Position numbers and translations under genes: made by a program. From Rhodovulum sulfidophilum (GTDB taxonomy: Bacteria; Pseudomonadota; Alphaproteobacteria; Rhodobacterales; Rhodobacteraceae): a stretch of 64,000 nt of DNA. This document shows positions 18,812 through 26,310 of this stretch, piece after piece (positions within the stretch are counted from its first letter, which is position 1; every line of letters starts with the position of its first letter). The stretch spans positions 1-64,000 of the forward strand of contig QFPW01000021.1 in NCBI GenBank assembly GCA_003241785.1, given 5' to 3'. A model generated the notes under the pieces. That model ran no database searches. It had not been told where the DNA came from and was given only the letters and a program-made list of their open reading frames with translations.

Positions 18812-19040
18812 TCTGTGCCATGATACGAGTAACGAACTTTGTGTTTAACTCAAGGATGTCATCCTGAATAATGACGAGATTACCATCCTCAACGTCCTGA
18901 CCGTATACATCATAGAACTCCTGTCGATGAGCTTCTGCTTCTTCTTTGTGTACAAAAGAACCCATAAAACAAATACGAACTTCTGTATATACTTCTACTT
19001 CTTCCGGTGGATATTCAAACCCAATAAGTTTCTTTGTCAT
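18783..19040 (-). CDS. Small acidic protein coupled to ribonucleotide reductase
   Basis: 85 residues from the ATG at 19040, whose ATGA overlaps the RNR stop. It has an alternating beta/alpha pattern (LIGFEYPPEEVEVYTEVRIC, then a helix with KEEAEAHRQEFYDVYG). I recognise no family. Coupling to RNR suggests co-expression and perhaps a role in nucleotide supply; that is inference only. Confidence 0.65.
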   Translation of the reverse strand: MTKKLIGFEYPPEEVEVYTEVRICFMGSFVHKEEAEAHRQEFYDVYGQDVEDGNLVIIQDDILELNTKFVTRIMAQNAQGELQFE

Positions 19041-20908
19041 ACTACGACACATCCATCTGCTGCACAGGCCAACTCACCAGAGAGGTCTGTATTATTGTTA
19101 AACTCAATAACCTTGGTTAGGTCAATGTTGGTTACAAACTTCATTAACTCTTCATACTTCTCCTTTGTGCAATCTTCAAATGGAGCCTGAATGTATGTAC
19201 CACCATCAAAAGGAAGAACAGAGATACCGTTATAGTGTTCCCTATTGCTCCACATCCATTCACCTACCTCTTCCCATTCCTCGTCTTTTAGAGAAATAGT
19301 GCAAGAGACATTATTGTGATTATCACCACGATTGTGACCATTAGCCACCCAATCGATGTTGTATTTTCTAACTCGTTCAAGAAGAGTGATCGGAGATTCT
19401 GTACGAATGAACGCACCATCTGCTGCTTTCTGTGGGATTGTAAGAACACCCTGATGTTGTGGTCGGAAGTATTCATCTTCACACAAGTCAGGAATTACTG
19501 TTTGTAGATACTGATAGATTGCTTCATCTTTACCAAACCTCATACGACGCAAATAGTAATCATTATGCGCTGCATGAATACCGGAAGGAGTGCCAAGAAC
19601 AAGAGAAGATGTTCCTGATGGCTTGATAGTTGTAGTACGAGCAGCCTGATTGACACCAATCTTTTCTGCCCACAGGATATTAGTGTGCTTAACATGATCG
19701 CTTACCTTACGAAGGTCATACTGTTCAATCTGATTGGAACCAATACCAGTGATACCCACACCAACAAGTGCATCTTCCTCAGTTGTTACCTTCCATACAG
19801 GACGAAGGTAATGGAAGTCTGTGTAACCAGCTTGGAGGGTTGCCAGAATGGTTGCCTTCTCTGCACGATCCATGAAGTCTTCTTCACTCTCGATGGTAGA
19901 GCCATTCAATTCAACTAGGTTACAGAACTGGTATGGACGAAGGGCAATCTCACAGCAAGGGTTAGTACCCCAATCAAGATTGTTTGTCCAATAGATGCCC
20001 GGTTCACCTGCCTTACTTTCGAACACTCTCTTCCAAATAGAGAAGAACTGTTCTGCTGTGGTCGTCTCACGAAGTAGTGACACAGAGTTGTTAGCCCTAC
20101 CACGCTGGGGGTTAAGTTCCCACCAGTTGCCACTCTTACAAAGAAGCATTTCATCATCCTCAGGAGAGAACAAAGAAATCATTGCTGCACGACGAATGCC
20201 ACCAGCAAGCACAGCATCAGCGAGGAAGCAAAGAATATCGTGGCATTCAAGAGGGGTAAGTCTACGTCCGACAGCCCCATGGAGAACAGCTTCGATTTGA
20301 GCCAAACAGACACGAAGCGGGTCCGGCCCCGGAGCCTTACCACCTGAGGTAACAAGCTCAGTACCCTTTTCACGAATGTCATCATAATCGAACACTGGCT
20401 GAAGTTTACCAAGGAAGTACGCCTCTACAAGGACCTTTACACTATCTGCCCAACCCTCAATACTGTCACCAATTACATAGCGACGAGTGCGCTTACGAGG
20501 ACCGACAACATTAGGGAGCTTGGCAACGTGACGATGCTGTACAGAATAACCAACTCCAGTGCCTCCCAAAAGGAGGAACATTGTCTCACTAAATGCATCA
20601 GGATGCTCAATTGGCAAATAAGCACAATTGTAAATACGAGCTGGGTTGCGCTCAATTGCTTTACCTCCAAACTGTAGTGATCGCATCGAAGGGAGTAGCT
20701 TCTTTGTTACCACATAGTCTTTGTAGATGTTGAAGATTTCTTTCTTAAGGTGGGGATATTTTCGTTGGTGCATATCTGCATTACGGTATGCAATTTCTTC
20801 CCATGTCTCCCTTCGAAGAAGGTCCTTATCATAACGGGCATATTTCGAAAAAGTTACTATCCGACTTAAAATTTCATTTTCTGGTGTCACTAAAAGTCCT
20901 TTCTGCAT
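19037..20908 (-). CDS. nrdJ: Adenosylcobalamin-dependent class II ribonucleotide reductase
   Basis: 623 residues. It reduces ribonucleoside triphosphates for phage DNA synthesis. Visible signatures: ARIYNCAYLPIE (first redox cysteine, about 91-102), LLLGGTGVGYSVQ, NPCCEIALRPYQFCNL (active-site region, about 326-341) and a C-terminal C-A-A-D-G-C pair, the CX4C relay of monomeric class II enzymes of the Lactobacillus RTPR type. There is no separate radical-generating subunit nearby, as expected for a B12 enzyme. A GTG at 20890 preceded by AAAGGAC is a competing start; the ATG at 20908 lacks a clear ribosome site and lies inside the upstream nuclease gene. Confidence 0.92.
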   Translation of the reverse strand: MQKGLLVTPENEILSRIVTFSKYARYDKDLLRRETWEEIAYRNADMHQRKYPHLKKEIFNIYKDYVVTKKLLPSMRSLQFGGKAIERNPARIYNCAYLPIEHPDAFSETMFLLLGGTGVGYSVQHRHVAKLPNVVGPRKRTRRYVIGDSIEGWADSVKVLVEAYFLGKLQPVFDYDDIREKGTELVTSGGKAPGPDPLRVCLAQIEAVLHGAVGRRLTPLECHDILCFLADAVLAGGIRRAAMISLFSPEDDEMLLCKSGNWWELNPQRGRANNSVSLLRETTTAEQFFSIWKRVFESKAGEPGIYWTNNLDWGTNPCCEIALRPYQFCNLVELNGSTIESEEDFMDRAEKATILATLQAGYTDFHYLRPVWKVTTEEDALVGVGITGIGSNQIEQYDLRKVSDHVKHTNILWAEKIGVNQAARTTTIKPSGTSSLVLGTPSGIHAAHNDYYLRRMRFGKDEAIYQYLQTVIPDLCEDEYFRPQHQGVLTIPQKAADGAFIRTESPITLLERVRKYNIDWVANGHNRGDNHNNVSCTISLKDEEWEEVGEWMWSNREHYNGISVLPFDGGTYIQAPFEDCTKEKYEELMKFVTNIDLTKVIEFNNNTDLSGELACAADGCVVV

Positions 20909-21113
20909 AATTAACTGAGTTTTTTAAAATTTGTAAACTATCTTTTAGTAGACCTATCCCCATATTACACGTTTTACAAAGGACACCTCTAACTTTATTA
21001 GTTTTATGGCAAGGTTTGTTTACTTTAAAAGCTTTTGCTGCATTACCTTTATGAGAATAAGTACGATCTTTATTGCAAATAGGACAGGGTGGACCTTTAA
21101 ACCTATTCGTCAA
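20874..21113 (-). CDS. Minimal endonuclease VII-like HNH protein
   Basis: 79 residues if it starts at the TTG at 21113, which has a strong AAGGAGG site 8 bases before it; the ATG at 21134 has none. The sequence keeps only the zinc/HNH part of endonuclease VII: PPCPICNKD, a cluster around KPCHKT, then VRGVLCKTCNMGIGLLKD. It lacks the DxxY lead helix region seen in the longer copy at 23806. Proteins like this may be mobile homing nucleases or junction nickases. It sits immediately before RNR and overlaps it, so it is probably a recent insertion or a decayed copy. Confidence 0.65.
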   Translation of the reverse strand: MTNRFKGPPCPICNKDRTYSHKGNAAKAFKVNKPCHKTNKVRGVLCKTCNMGIGLLKDSLQILKNSVNYAERTFSDTRK

Positions 21114-21234
21114 ACAGATCGCCTCCTTCGTCATCCCAATCCCAATCGTCATTATCTTCATCATCTTCCATTTCAGTTTCTTCAGCAAAAGCCGCTAGTT
21201 CTGCTAGAAACTGTTCAAACTCATCTTCATTCAT
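21103..21234 (-). CDS. Small, very acidic protein (43 aa)
   Basis: 43 residues of which about half are Asp or Glu, with a Trp-Asp repeat (DDWDWDDEGG). It overlaps the gene on each side (8 bases with the upstream gene, 11 with the nuclease). Strongly acidic small phage proteins often mimic DNA or are inhibitors, but nothing here shows a target. The nuclease ribosome site lies within its last codons. Confidence 0.55.
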   Translation of the reverse strand: MNEDEFEQFLAELAAFAEETEMEDDEDNDDWDWDDEGGDLFDE

Positions 21235-21373
21235 TATTGTTCATCCATTTACCGGGCTTGTAGTTTTTAAGATTTTCCCTGAGAATCTTTAATCCTTCTT
21301 CAATTGTCTTGCTTTCAGGTTCTTTGTAATCCTTACGTTTCCAAGGACGCTCTTGATCCATTACAGAACCCAT
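21227..21373 (-). CDS. Small hypothetical protein (48 aa)
   Basis: 48 basic/acidic mixed residues (opening GSVMDQERPWKRKDY; one predicted helix with EEGLKILRENL). The ATG shares an A with the stop of the MazG gene (TAATG), and its end overlaps the next start, so it is coupled on both sides. No family recognised. Confidence 0.55.
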   Translation of the reverse strand: MGSVMDQERPWKRKDYKEPESKTIEEGLKILRENLKNYKPGKWMNNNE

Positions 21374-21645
21374 TAGCCGTGCCTCTTTGTCAACTTCTTC
21401 TCGTTATAATCAGCAACCTCTTTAAGAGTGATACCATTCTTGTGTGCCAATCGGGTGAGATAAAACAAAACATCACCAAGCTCAGCAGTGAATGCTTCTT
21501 TATTTAGTGGCTGACGACGACCATCAGGACGACGATCCTTCTTCACATGCTCAAGAACTTCACCAACTTCACCTGCCAATCCAAGGGCAGCATCATCAAA
21601 GTCAGGCATTGTATCTACAAATTCTTCGTACTTCTTAAAACCCAT
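21373..21645 (-). CDS. MazG-like nucleotide pyrophosphohydrolase
   Basis: 90 residues with the all-alpha NTP-PPase pattern: AALGLAGEVGEVLEHVKK (E-x-x-E metal site, about 19-36) and AELGDVLFYLTRLAH (E-x-x-D, about 55-69). MazG enzymes hydrolyse (d)NTPs or ppGpp to the monophosphate form. Together with RNR, ThyX and glutaredoxin it forms a nucleotide-pool cassette. Confidence 0.85.
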   Translation of the reverse strand: MGFKKYEEFVDTMPDFDDAALGLAGEVGEVLEHVKKDRRPDGRRQPLNKEAFTAELGDVLFYLTRLAHKNGITLKEVADYNEKKLTKRHG

Positions 21646-21962
21646 TATTCTAACTCTTCCAATTGTTTAATAATTTCATCTTGATTAGGATGTCCGGTGA
21701 AGAAATTCCTACGGAGATAATCCTTAGTGTTCTCATACCCACCGATATGTTTTGCCTCAAGGATAGATTGTTTGTCATCTACTAGGAACACTTGAGGAAC
21801 TTTATTAAATCCCTGCTTAAGAAATTCTGCCTTAAATCGATCTTCTGAAATATCCCTTTCGTAGTAGTCATAGCCATATACACTCAACAACTGCTTTAAT
21901 TTAACACACCACCCACAATAAGGTTCACTACGGGTGTAGATAACAAACCATTTATCACTCAT
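21645..21962 (-). CDS. Glutaredoxin/thioredoxin-like protein
   Basis: 105 residues with a thioredoxin fold: YTRSEPYCGWCVKLKQLL carries the C-G-W-C redox pair (about 16-19), VPQVFLVDD the cis-Pro strand (about 55-63) and IGGYENTKDYL the C-terminal glutathione-binding pattern. It probably supplies electrons to the class II RNR encoded downstream. The start overlaps the ThyX gene by 8 bases. Confidence 0.88.
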   Translation of the reverse strand: MSDKWFVIYTRSEPYCGWCVKLKQLLSVYGYDYYERDISEDRFKAEFLKQGFNKVPQVFLVDDKQSILEAKHIGGYENTKDYLRRNFFTGHPNQDEIIKQLEELE

Positions 21963-22587
21963 CTACTAATGCACTCCAACTCTCTGGATAAAGCGGTCGG
22001 ATGATCTTATCCCACTCGACTGCTAGATATTGAATTTCTTTCTGCGCATGACTGTCGATACGCAATTTGTATGCTCTTGCAAAAGCAGCAAGACTTCCAG
22101 TCACTACATACTCTGTGTACATACTCTGAGGGAGTATCATTCTTGCTTGTTCAGGAGCAACTCCAATAAGAATCATTTCATTATACAACTCTTCAACTCT
22201 GTTGATTAAAGATGCATAAGAAGCTGCAACAGAATCAGATAGCTTATGAGTATCTCCACTACCCTGTTTCATTGAACCTTCTGGTCGTGCCCTCCATTCA
22301 CTAGGAATAAAGAACTCAGGAGCCTCATCTACATATCGCCTTGACACTTCGTTGTAACTGAAACCTATCATGTGTTTAAAACGCTGACGGGCAACAAAAA
22401 TAGGGACTTTCTCCCTCAGTGTGATTTGCGGATGTGAGAATGGGGTCCAGTGGTTATGCTTTGCCAAATAGGAAAGAAGCTTCTTGTCTTTTTCGGTAAA
22501 CTCTTCGGCTATCTTGTGGAAGGATACTCGTGCTGAGTTTACAACGGTAAGGTCATTACCTAAATGATCTACGTATTCTACTTTCAT
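21955..22587 (-). CDS. thyX: FAD-dependent thymidylate synthase
   Basis: 210 residues. ThyX converts dUMP to dTMP with methylenetetrahydrofolate, FAD and NADPH. The signature region reads RQRFKHMIGFSYNEVSRRY (about 70-88), so the usual R-H-R is R-Q-R here while the following S/Y-x-x-N-E-x-S-x-R-Y part is kept. HNHWTPFSHPQI (about 43-54) and the C-terminal SHAQKEIQYLA helix also fit. The promoter is not obvious; a terminator lies just upstream (22605-22630), so read-through or an unrecognised promoter is needed. Confidence 0.93.
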   Translation of the reverse strand: MKVEYVDHLGNDLTVVNSARVSFHKIAEEFTEKDKKLLSYLAKHNHWTPFSHPQITLREKVPIFVARQRFKHMIGFSYNEVSRRYVDEAPEFFIPSEWRARPEGSMKQGSGDTHKLSDSVAASYASLINRVEELYNEMILIGVAPEQARMILPQSMYTEYVVTGSLAAFARAYKLRIDSHAQKEIQYLAVEWDKIIRPLYPESWSALVDE

Positions 22588-22604
22588 CTAAACTCCAGAG
22601 AAAG

Positions 22605-22630
22605 AAAAACCCCCACCTTTCGGCAGGGGT
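22605..22630 (-). terminator. Terminator between the protease gene and thyX
   Basis: On the minus strand, ACCCCTGCC and GGTGGGGGT pair around a GAAA tetraloop (9 bp with two G-U pairs) and are followed by TTTTTC. It begins 9 bases after the protease stop. Confidence 0.88.
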
Positions 22631-22638
22631 CACAAAAG

Positions 22639-23304
22639 TTAACCTACAAACTTATGGATGTTTGAAAGGGTTGTGAAGAAGTTGGTAAAATTGGCAGGAC
22701 CCTTCATAGAGGCAATACCAATCAACTCCCAATGATCACCATTCTTTTGGAATAGGCCACCACCAGAATTACCAACATCAAGGTTAGGGGAGGCCAACAT
22801 GAAGTCCTCTACATTATTCAAAGGTGTCATGGTGGTAATTTTCCTACCAAGCTGACCTTTGGTTGTAATACGAGATAGGCCATACGGATAACCTACTACT
22901 ACAACATCGTCACCCTCTTCTGCAATCAAGGTCTGAGCAATAAGAGCCTTCTTAGGTTGGAAGTCCTTGTCAGGTACAATAATAGCAGCAAGATCAGTAT
23001 TGTTTGAAATCTTCAATACCTTAAATTCTGTAATGAAGTTATCAGCATCAGCTACTCGGCCACCTTCTTTGGATTTATCAATACAATGGGCAGCAGTCAG
23101 TAGAACTGTTTGTTCAAGGCCGGGAGTTTCAATTGCAACAGCAGAACAACTAATTGCACCACTCTGGATTTTGTAGACTGGATAAATTGCATCAAAACGG
23201 AGGGGTTCATCTGCCTTTGCATTGCCAGCGAATGGCATACCAAAAAGTGCTAAAATAATTAGTACAAAAACAATGCCGAACCCTACTAGAATATCTTTAA
23301 TCAT
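22639..23304 (-). CDS. Membrane-anchored or secreted trypsin-like serine protease
   Basis: 221 residues. A hydrophobic N-terminus (about 7-26) with a following GNAKADE suits a Sec signal peptide or membrane anchor. The chymotrypsin/trypsin triad is visible: His in LLTAAHCID (about 74), Asp in NNTDLAAIIV (about 104) and Ser in GNSGGGLF (about 180). A cysteine pair (S-C-S and H-C) could form the His-loop disulfide. The protein would act in the periplasm or envelope. Such a secreted protease in the middle of a phage metabolic operon is uncommon. A terminator follows it. Confidence 0.85.
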   Translation of the reverse strand: MIKDILVGFGIVFVLIILALFGMPFAGNAKADEPLRFDAIYPVYKIQSGAISCSAVAIETPGLEQTVLLTAAHCIDKSKEGGRVADADNFITEFKVLKISNNTDLAAIIVPDKDFQPKKALIAQTLIAEEGDDVVVVGYPYGLSRITTKGQLGRKITTMTPLNNVEDFMLASPNLDVGNSGGGLFQKNGDHWELIGIASMKGPANFTNFFTTLSNIHKFVG

Positions 23305-23483
23305 GAACTAAGTTTAACCTCTAATACACCTTCGACTACAACGTAGCCAAGTTTGGAATCATATGATACGTCATTTACAAATAGGTCTTGATGGTCTAGT
23401 ACCATACCATCCCTTACACCTTGTTCTTTAACCCATGCCTCAAAATCCTCTACAGGAAACTTTGCAGTAAAATCATTCGTCAT
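23301..23483 (-). CDS. Small acidic protein (60 aa)
   Basis: 60 residues from the ATG at 23483: FPVEDFEAWVKEQGVRDGM suggests a helix, then beta strands VLDHQDLFVND and LGYVVVEGVLEV. It overlaps the protease start by 4 bases, so it is coupled to it. No family recognised. Confidence 0.6.
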   Translation of the reverse strand: MTNDFTAKFPVEDFEAWVKEQGVRDGMVLDHQDLFVNDVSYDSKLGYVVVEGVLEVKLSS

Positions 23484-23646
23484 ATACGTCACTCTCAGCA
23501 ATTAGCGTGTCTTCATCAATATGTCCGTTATTATATAGGAACGTGAATACTTCAACAGGAGTTAGGTCATACTTCTCCAACAGTTCTTCAAATGAAATTT
23601 CGTTAAGTGCGGAGGCAACATAATCTTCGATCTTATTCTTCTTCAT
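23473..23646 (-). CDS. Small helical protein with DLTPVEVFTFLY motif
   Basis: 57 residues: a charged helix, then SFEELLEKYDLTPVEVFTF and LYNNGHIDEDTL. This looks like a winged-helix-like or rIIB-type short motif common in small phage proteins. Eleven-base overlap with the next gene. No functional claim. Confidence 0.6.
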   Translation of the reverse strand: MKKNKIEDYVASALNEISFEELLEKYDLTPVEVFTFLYNNGHIDEDTLIAESDVYDE

Positions 23647-23809
23647 CGTTGATATCCGTTACCCTCATTTTTGTTCGTTTATATTCTTGTTTACGAGAGT
23701 CAATCACTTTCAGGGAGAAAGGTCCCTTCCAATCTAGACGCTCGTTATTGTTTTTATACTTATTTTTAAACCTATTTGTGTGTTTTTCTTTTGATTCTGG
23801 ATTGCTCAT
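23633..23809 (-). CDS. Small basic protein (58 aa)
   Basis: 58 Lys/Asn/Arg-rich residues with an acidic last five (NDEEE). The ATGA start overlaps the endonuclease VII stop and its end overlaps the next gene by 14 bases. Possibly nucleic-acid binding by charge; family unknown. Confidence 0.55.
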   Translation of the reverse strand: MSNPESKEKHTNRFKNKYKNNNERLDWKGPFSLKVIDSRKQEYKRTKMRVTDINDEEE

Positions 23810-24231
23810 TTACTATTCTTTAAATACATAATTGCTTTATTTAAAAAGTGAATATTATCAGAAAAATAACCCAATCCGGTATTACAAGAGTTACAAAGGA
23901 TACCTCTAATAGTACCAACTGAATGGCAATGATCCACTACTGCAAGGTTTCCATTTTTTCTGTGATTATAATCTGTAGTTAGTTTTTTATCACAGATAGC
24001 ACATTTCTCAGATTGGGATATTAACATTTTATCAAAATCTTCAATAGTAATATTATACTTACTTTTTAAATGTTTACGTCTATCGTAACGTCTACCTTTA
24101 TATTTTAATCTTCTATTACTATTGATACAAACACTACAGCAAGTATTTCTATTATCTTTATTTCCAGATGCTAGGTGGAAACTTGTTAATTTCTTTTCCA
24201 CCCCACACTGTTTACAAACTTTACTCTCCAT
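23806..24231 (-). CDS. Endonuclease VII-like zinc HNH nuclease
   Basis: 141 residues from the ATG at 24231. An N-terminal C-x-x-C ribbon (VCKQCGVEK and CCSVC) is followed by the endonuclease VII core: KYNITIEDFDKML, CAICDKKL, VVDHCHSVGTIRGILCNSCN and a C-terminal helix. T4 endonuclease VII resolves branched DNA, while many phage homologues act as homing endonucleases. Because a T7-type resolvase is also present (26737), this copy is more likely a mobile nuclease. It is AT-richer than its neighbours. Confidence 0.85.
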   Translation of the reverse strand: MESKVCKQCGVEKKLTSFHLASGNKDNRNTCCSVCINSNRRLKYKGRRYDRRKHLKSKYNITIEDFDKMLISQSEKCAICDKKLTTDYNHRKNGNLAVVDHCHSVGTIRGILCNSCNTGLGYFSDNIHFLNKAIMYLKNSK

Positions 24232-25009
24232 ACTCACGTTTCAGTCGATCCATACTGACCCACTCAGGATCATACGAACCATCAACAACATTACGCTTAA
24301 TGACAACCCCACGCCACCAGAGTTTATTCACTTCACCAGCCCAACCGCTGTCATAATCTTGACCAACACCAGCAACCAAACCCATAATACGCTTACCGCC
24401 AACAGTGGTACGAACAGCATAATCGGTAGTGTGGATGTGACCACATGTGCAGGAAACAAACTCTTTAGTAAGTAAGCTATATGCGGGATGCTCACCACCG
24501 ACAGGACGGCCCATAACACCACTGACAAAGTAATGAGCGTAGTGGATACCATCGACTTCCACAATTCCCGGAGTGTTTCCAGCATATTCAACTACCTCAT
24601 CATAATTTCGATTTAGGTCAAGGTCCTTGAAAGAGATAGTACCCTCAAGTTCAGGCTGAAGGTTGATAGCCTTCTTAAGACGGAACTCATGATTACCTTC
24701 TGTGAAGATAGCATAGGGACGCTTCTTCTTTGCCCTACGAACAGGGTCCCAAAGACGTTCATCAAAATCTAATCCAGCATTAATATCTTTCTTGTAGGTA
24801 CGACCCCAAAAGGATTTCTTACCCTTATCGTATTCAGCCATAGATGGCATATCGAACATGTCACCAATGTTAATTACAACATCAGGCTTAACATCAAGAA
24901 TCAGTTTACCAATCCAATCTGCACGATCATTGTTGTGATCAGGGTGAGCATGGGGATCGGGTAACACAAGATGAACTTGCGGTTGTTTACTTGTAATAAT
25001 ATTTGTCAA
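24221..25009 (-). CDS. Calcineurin-like metallophosphoesterase
   Basis: 262 residues with the metallophosphoesterase blocks in order: LPDPHAHPDH (D-x-H, about 16-25), NIGDMFDMPS (G-D, about 46-55), TEGNHEFRL (G-N-H-E, about 104-112), HYAHYF-type histidine and CGHIHTTDY (G-H-x-H, about 196-204). These enzymes hydrolyse phosphomonoesters or diesters, including nucleic-acid ends. In a replication/nuclease operon a DNA or nucleotide phosphatase role is likely. Confidence 0.88.
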   Translation of the reverse strand: MTNIITSKQPQVHLVLPDPHAHPDHNNDRADWIGKLILDVKPDVVINIGDMFDMPSMAEYDKGKKSFWGRTYKKDINAGLDFDERLWDPVRRAKKKRPYAIFTEGNHEFRLKKAINLQPELEGTISFKDLDLNRNYDEVVEYAGNTPGIVEVDGIHYAHYFVSGVMGRPVGGEHPAYSLLTKEFVSCTCGHIHTTDYAVRTTVGGKRIMGLVAGVGQDYDSGWAGEVNKLWWRGVVIKRNVVDGSYDPEWVSMDRLKREYGE

Positions 25010-25010
25010 A

Positions 25011-25262
25011 TTAAATATCCTCAGGGGAATTAAAAGATTGAGAGGTATTAAAAGGAATACTATCTACTTCCTCAATAGACCTCCAGCCAGTATAAGAAGC
25101 CACAAGTTCTCGACGAATACCATCATGACCAAAAGGTTGATTATTTACAAGCAAGGGGTCCTGAACTCTACGACTAAAAGTGGCAATCTTTCCATAAGCA
25201 TCTACTTCATCTGCTACAACATACTTATCAGCAGAATTTTTGAAAGTAATTTTATAAATCAT
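25011..25262 (-). CDS. Small hypothetical protein (83 aa)
   Basis: 83 residues opening MIYKITFKNSADKYVVADEV, a beta-rich pattern, with a Ser/Asn/Pro-rich end. It abuts the phosphoesterase and overlaps the upstream membrane-protein stop. No family recognised. Confidence 0.65.
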   Translation of the reverse strand: MIYKITFKNSADKYVVADEVDAYGKIATFSRRVQDPLLVNNQPFGHDGIRRELVASYTGWRSIEEVDSIPFNTSQSFNSPEDI

Positions 25263-25729
25263 TATTGATCTTTCTCAAAGATTGTTTGTTCTTTAATAGG
25301 GACGATCTTAAGATCACCAGTATCTACATCATACTCACCACTACCCGGTTTGTTGCCACCTTGTTTTGACTTAATGACGACAGCACCTTTCTTGAGTCCC
25401 TGCTTAATACCTTCAAGTTGTTTTTTGTTTTGTTCAGTCTTCTCCATCTTTAACAGGCGGGGTTCAGTTTCACCCTTATGTAATACTAACACATAGATCA
25501 TGTCAGCACCTTCAAAGGCTGTAACAACCCTAGACTCTTCAACATTAATCAACTTGACATCTACAGGATACCCAAAGAAGTTTGGTAATTGTGTACTGTA
25601 ATAATAGTAACCACCAAAGGTGATGGCAACAATCACTGCTGCCACCATCCGACGATCACCATACTGAGTAATAATAAAGTAGATAGCCAGTGCAATAAGT
25701 CCAGCTAATACTGTATATAATAGTGTCAT
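25262..25729 (-). CDS. Membrane protein of the TolQ-like cluster (155 aa)
   Basis: Two N-terminal transmembrane helices (about 4-21 and 28-44) and a soluble C-terminal part (about 55-155) of mixed beta/charged sequence (VDVKLINVEESRVVTAFEG, VLVLHKGE). It overlaps its upstream partner by one base (TAATG). It is probably the third component of the membrane module with the TolQ-like and anchored beta-domain proteins. No family recognised. Confidence 0.7.
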   Translation of the reverse strand: MTLLYTVLAGLIALAIYFIITQYGDRRMVAAVIVAITFGGYYYYSTQLPNFFGYPVDVKLINVEESRVVTAFEGADMIYVLVLHKGETEPRLLKMEKTEQNKKQLEGIKQGLKKGAVVIKSKQGGNKPGSGEYDVDTGDLKIVPIKEQTIFEKDQ

Positions 25730-26310
25730 TATGGAACCTTCTGGAATAAGGAAATATAATCCTCACTCTTGTTTGTAATGTTACCTTTTTCATCCAGATC
25801 GAATGTAAGGATTGTTTGTTCCTCACCATCATCCGTAAGTTCTACTTCCTTTTCAACTACCTCCCTATAAGGATTAAGTTGACGAATAGTAATCTTAGGT
25901 CGTTCTGTTTGACCATCACGGTTTCTAAACATCATGACATTTACTGTATATGTTCCGGGGAGTATCTTCCTAATGGTAGCTACTTCTCGTCTTGTTTTAT
26001 TTGTCATGATACCTTGAGGGGTAATCATTGTGTTATTGATACCAACGTCGTCTCTATCAAGGACAATAAACTTACCATCCTTATGTCCAAAGAAAACGAT
26101 GTTGTCCTCAGGTCCTGATACCCACAAATCAATATCGTTCTCAGAACCATCTCTCCAAGTCATTTCGATAATGAACTCAGCTTTCTCAGTGACATTCCCC
26201 TTTTTGTTTTCCTCATTGATTGAGAGGAATGACATAGCAAAAAGGGCTACAAAGACGACTAAGAGAAATACGAAATAATCAAGAAGACTTAAGAGATACT
26301 TACCGCTCAT
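25729..26310 (-). CDS. Membrane-anchored beta-domain protein, partner of TolQ-like protein
   Basis: 193 residues: one N-terminal transmembrane helix (about 8-31, YFVFLLVVFVALFAM) and an extracytoplasmic-type beta domain with DGSENDIDLWVSGPEDNI (about 54-71) and a later LPGTYTVNVMMFRN strand pair. The D-x-D-L-W-V-x-G-P pattern resembles calcium/carbohydrate-type beta-sandwich (DUF2135-like) domains. One short TM plus a periplasmic domain next to a TolQ-like gene is the ExbB-ExbD/TolQ-TolR/MotA-MotB arrangement, though no ExbD sequence match is claimed. Confidence 0.75.
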   Translation of the reverse strand: MSGKYLLSLLDYFVFLLVVFVALFAMSFLSINEENKKGNVTEKAEFIIEMTWRDGSENDIDLWVSGPEDNIVFFGHKDGKFIVLDRDDVGINNTMITPQGIMTNKTRREVATIRKILPGTYTVNVMMFRNRDGQTERPKITIRQLNPYREVVEKEVELTDDGEEQTILTFDLDEKGNITNKSEDYISLFQKVP

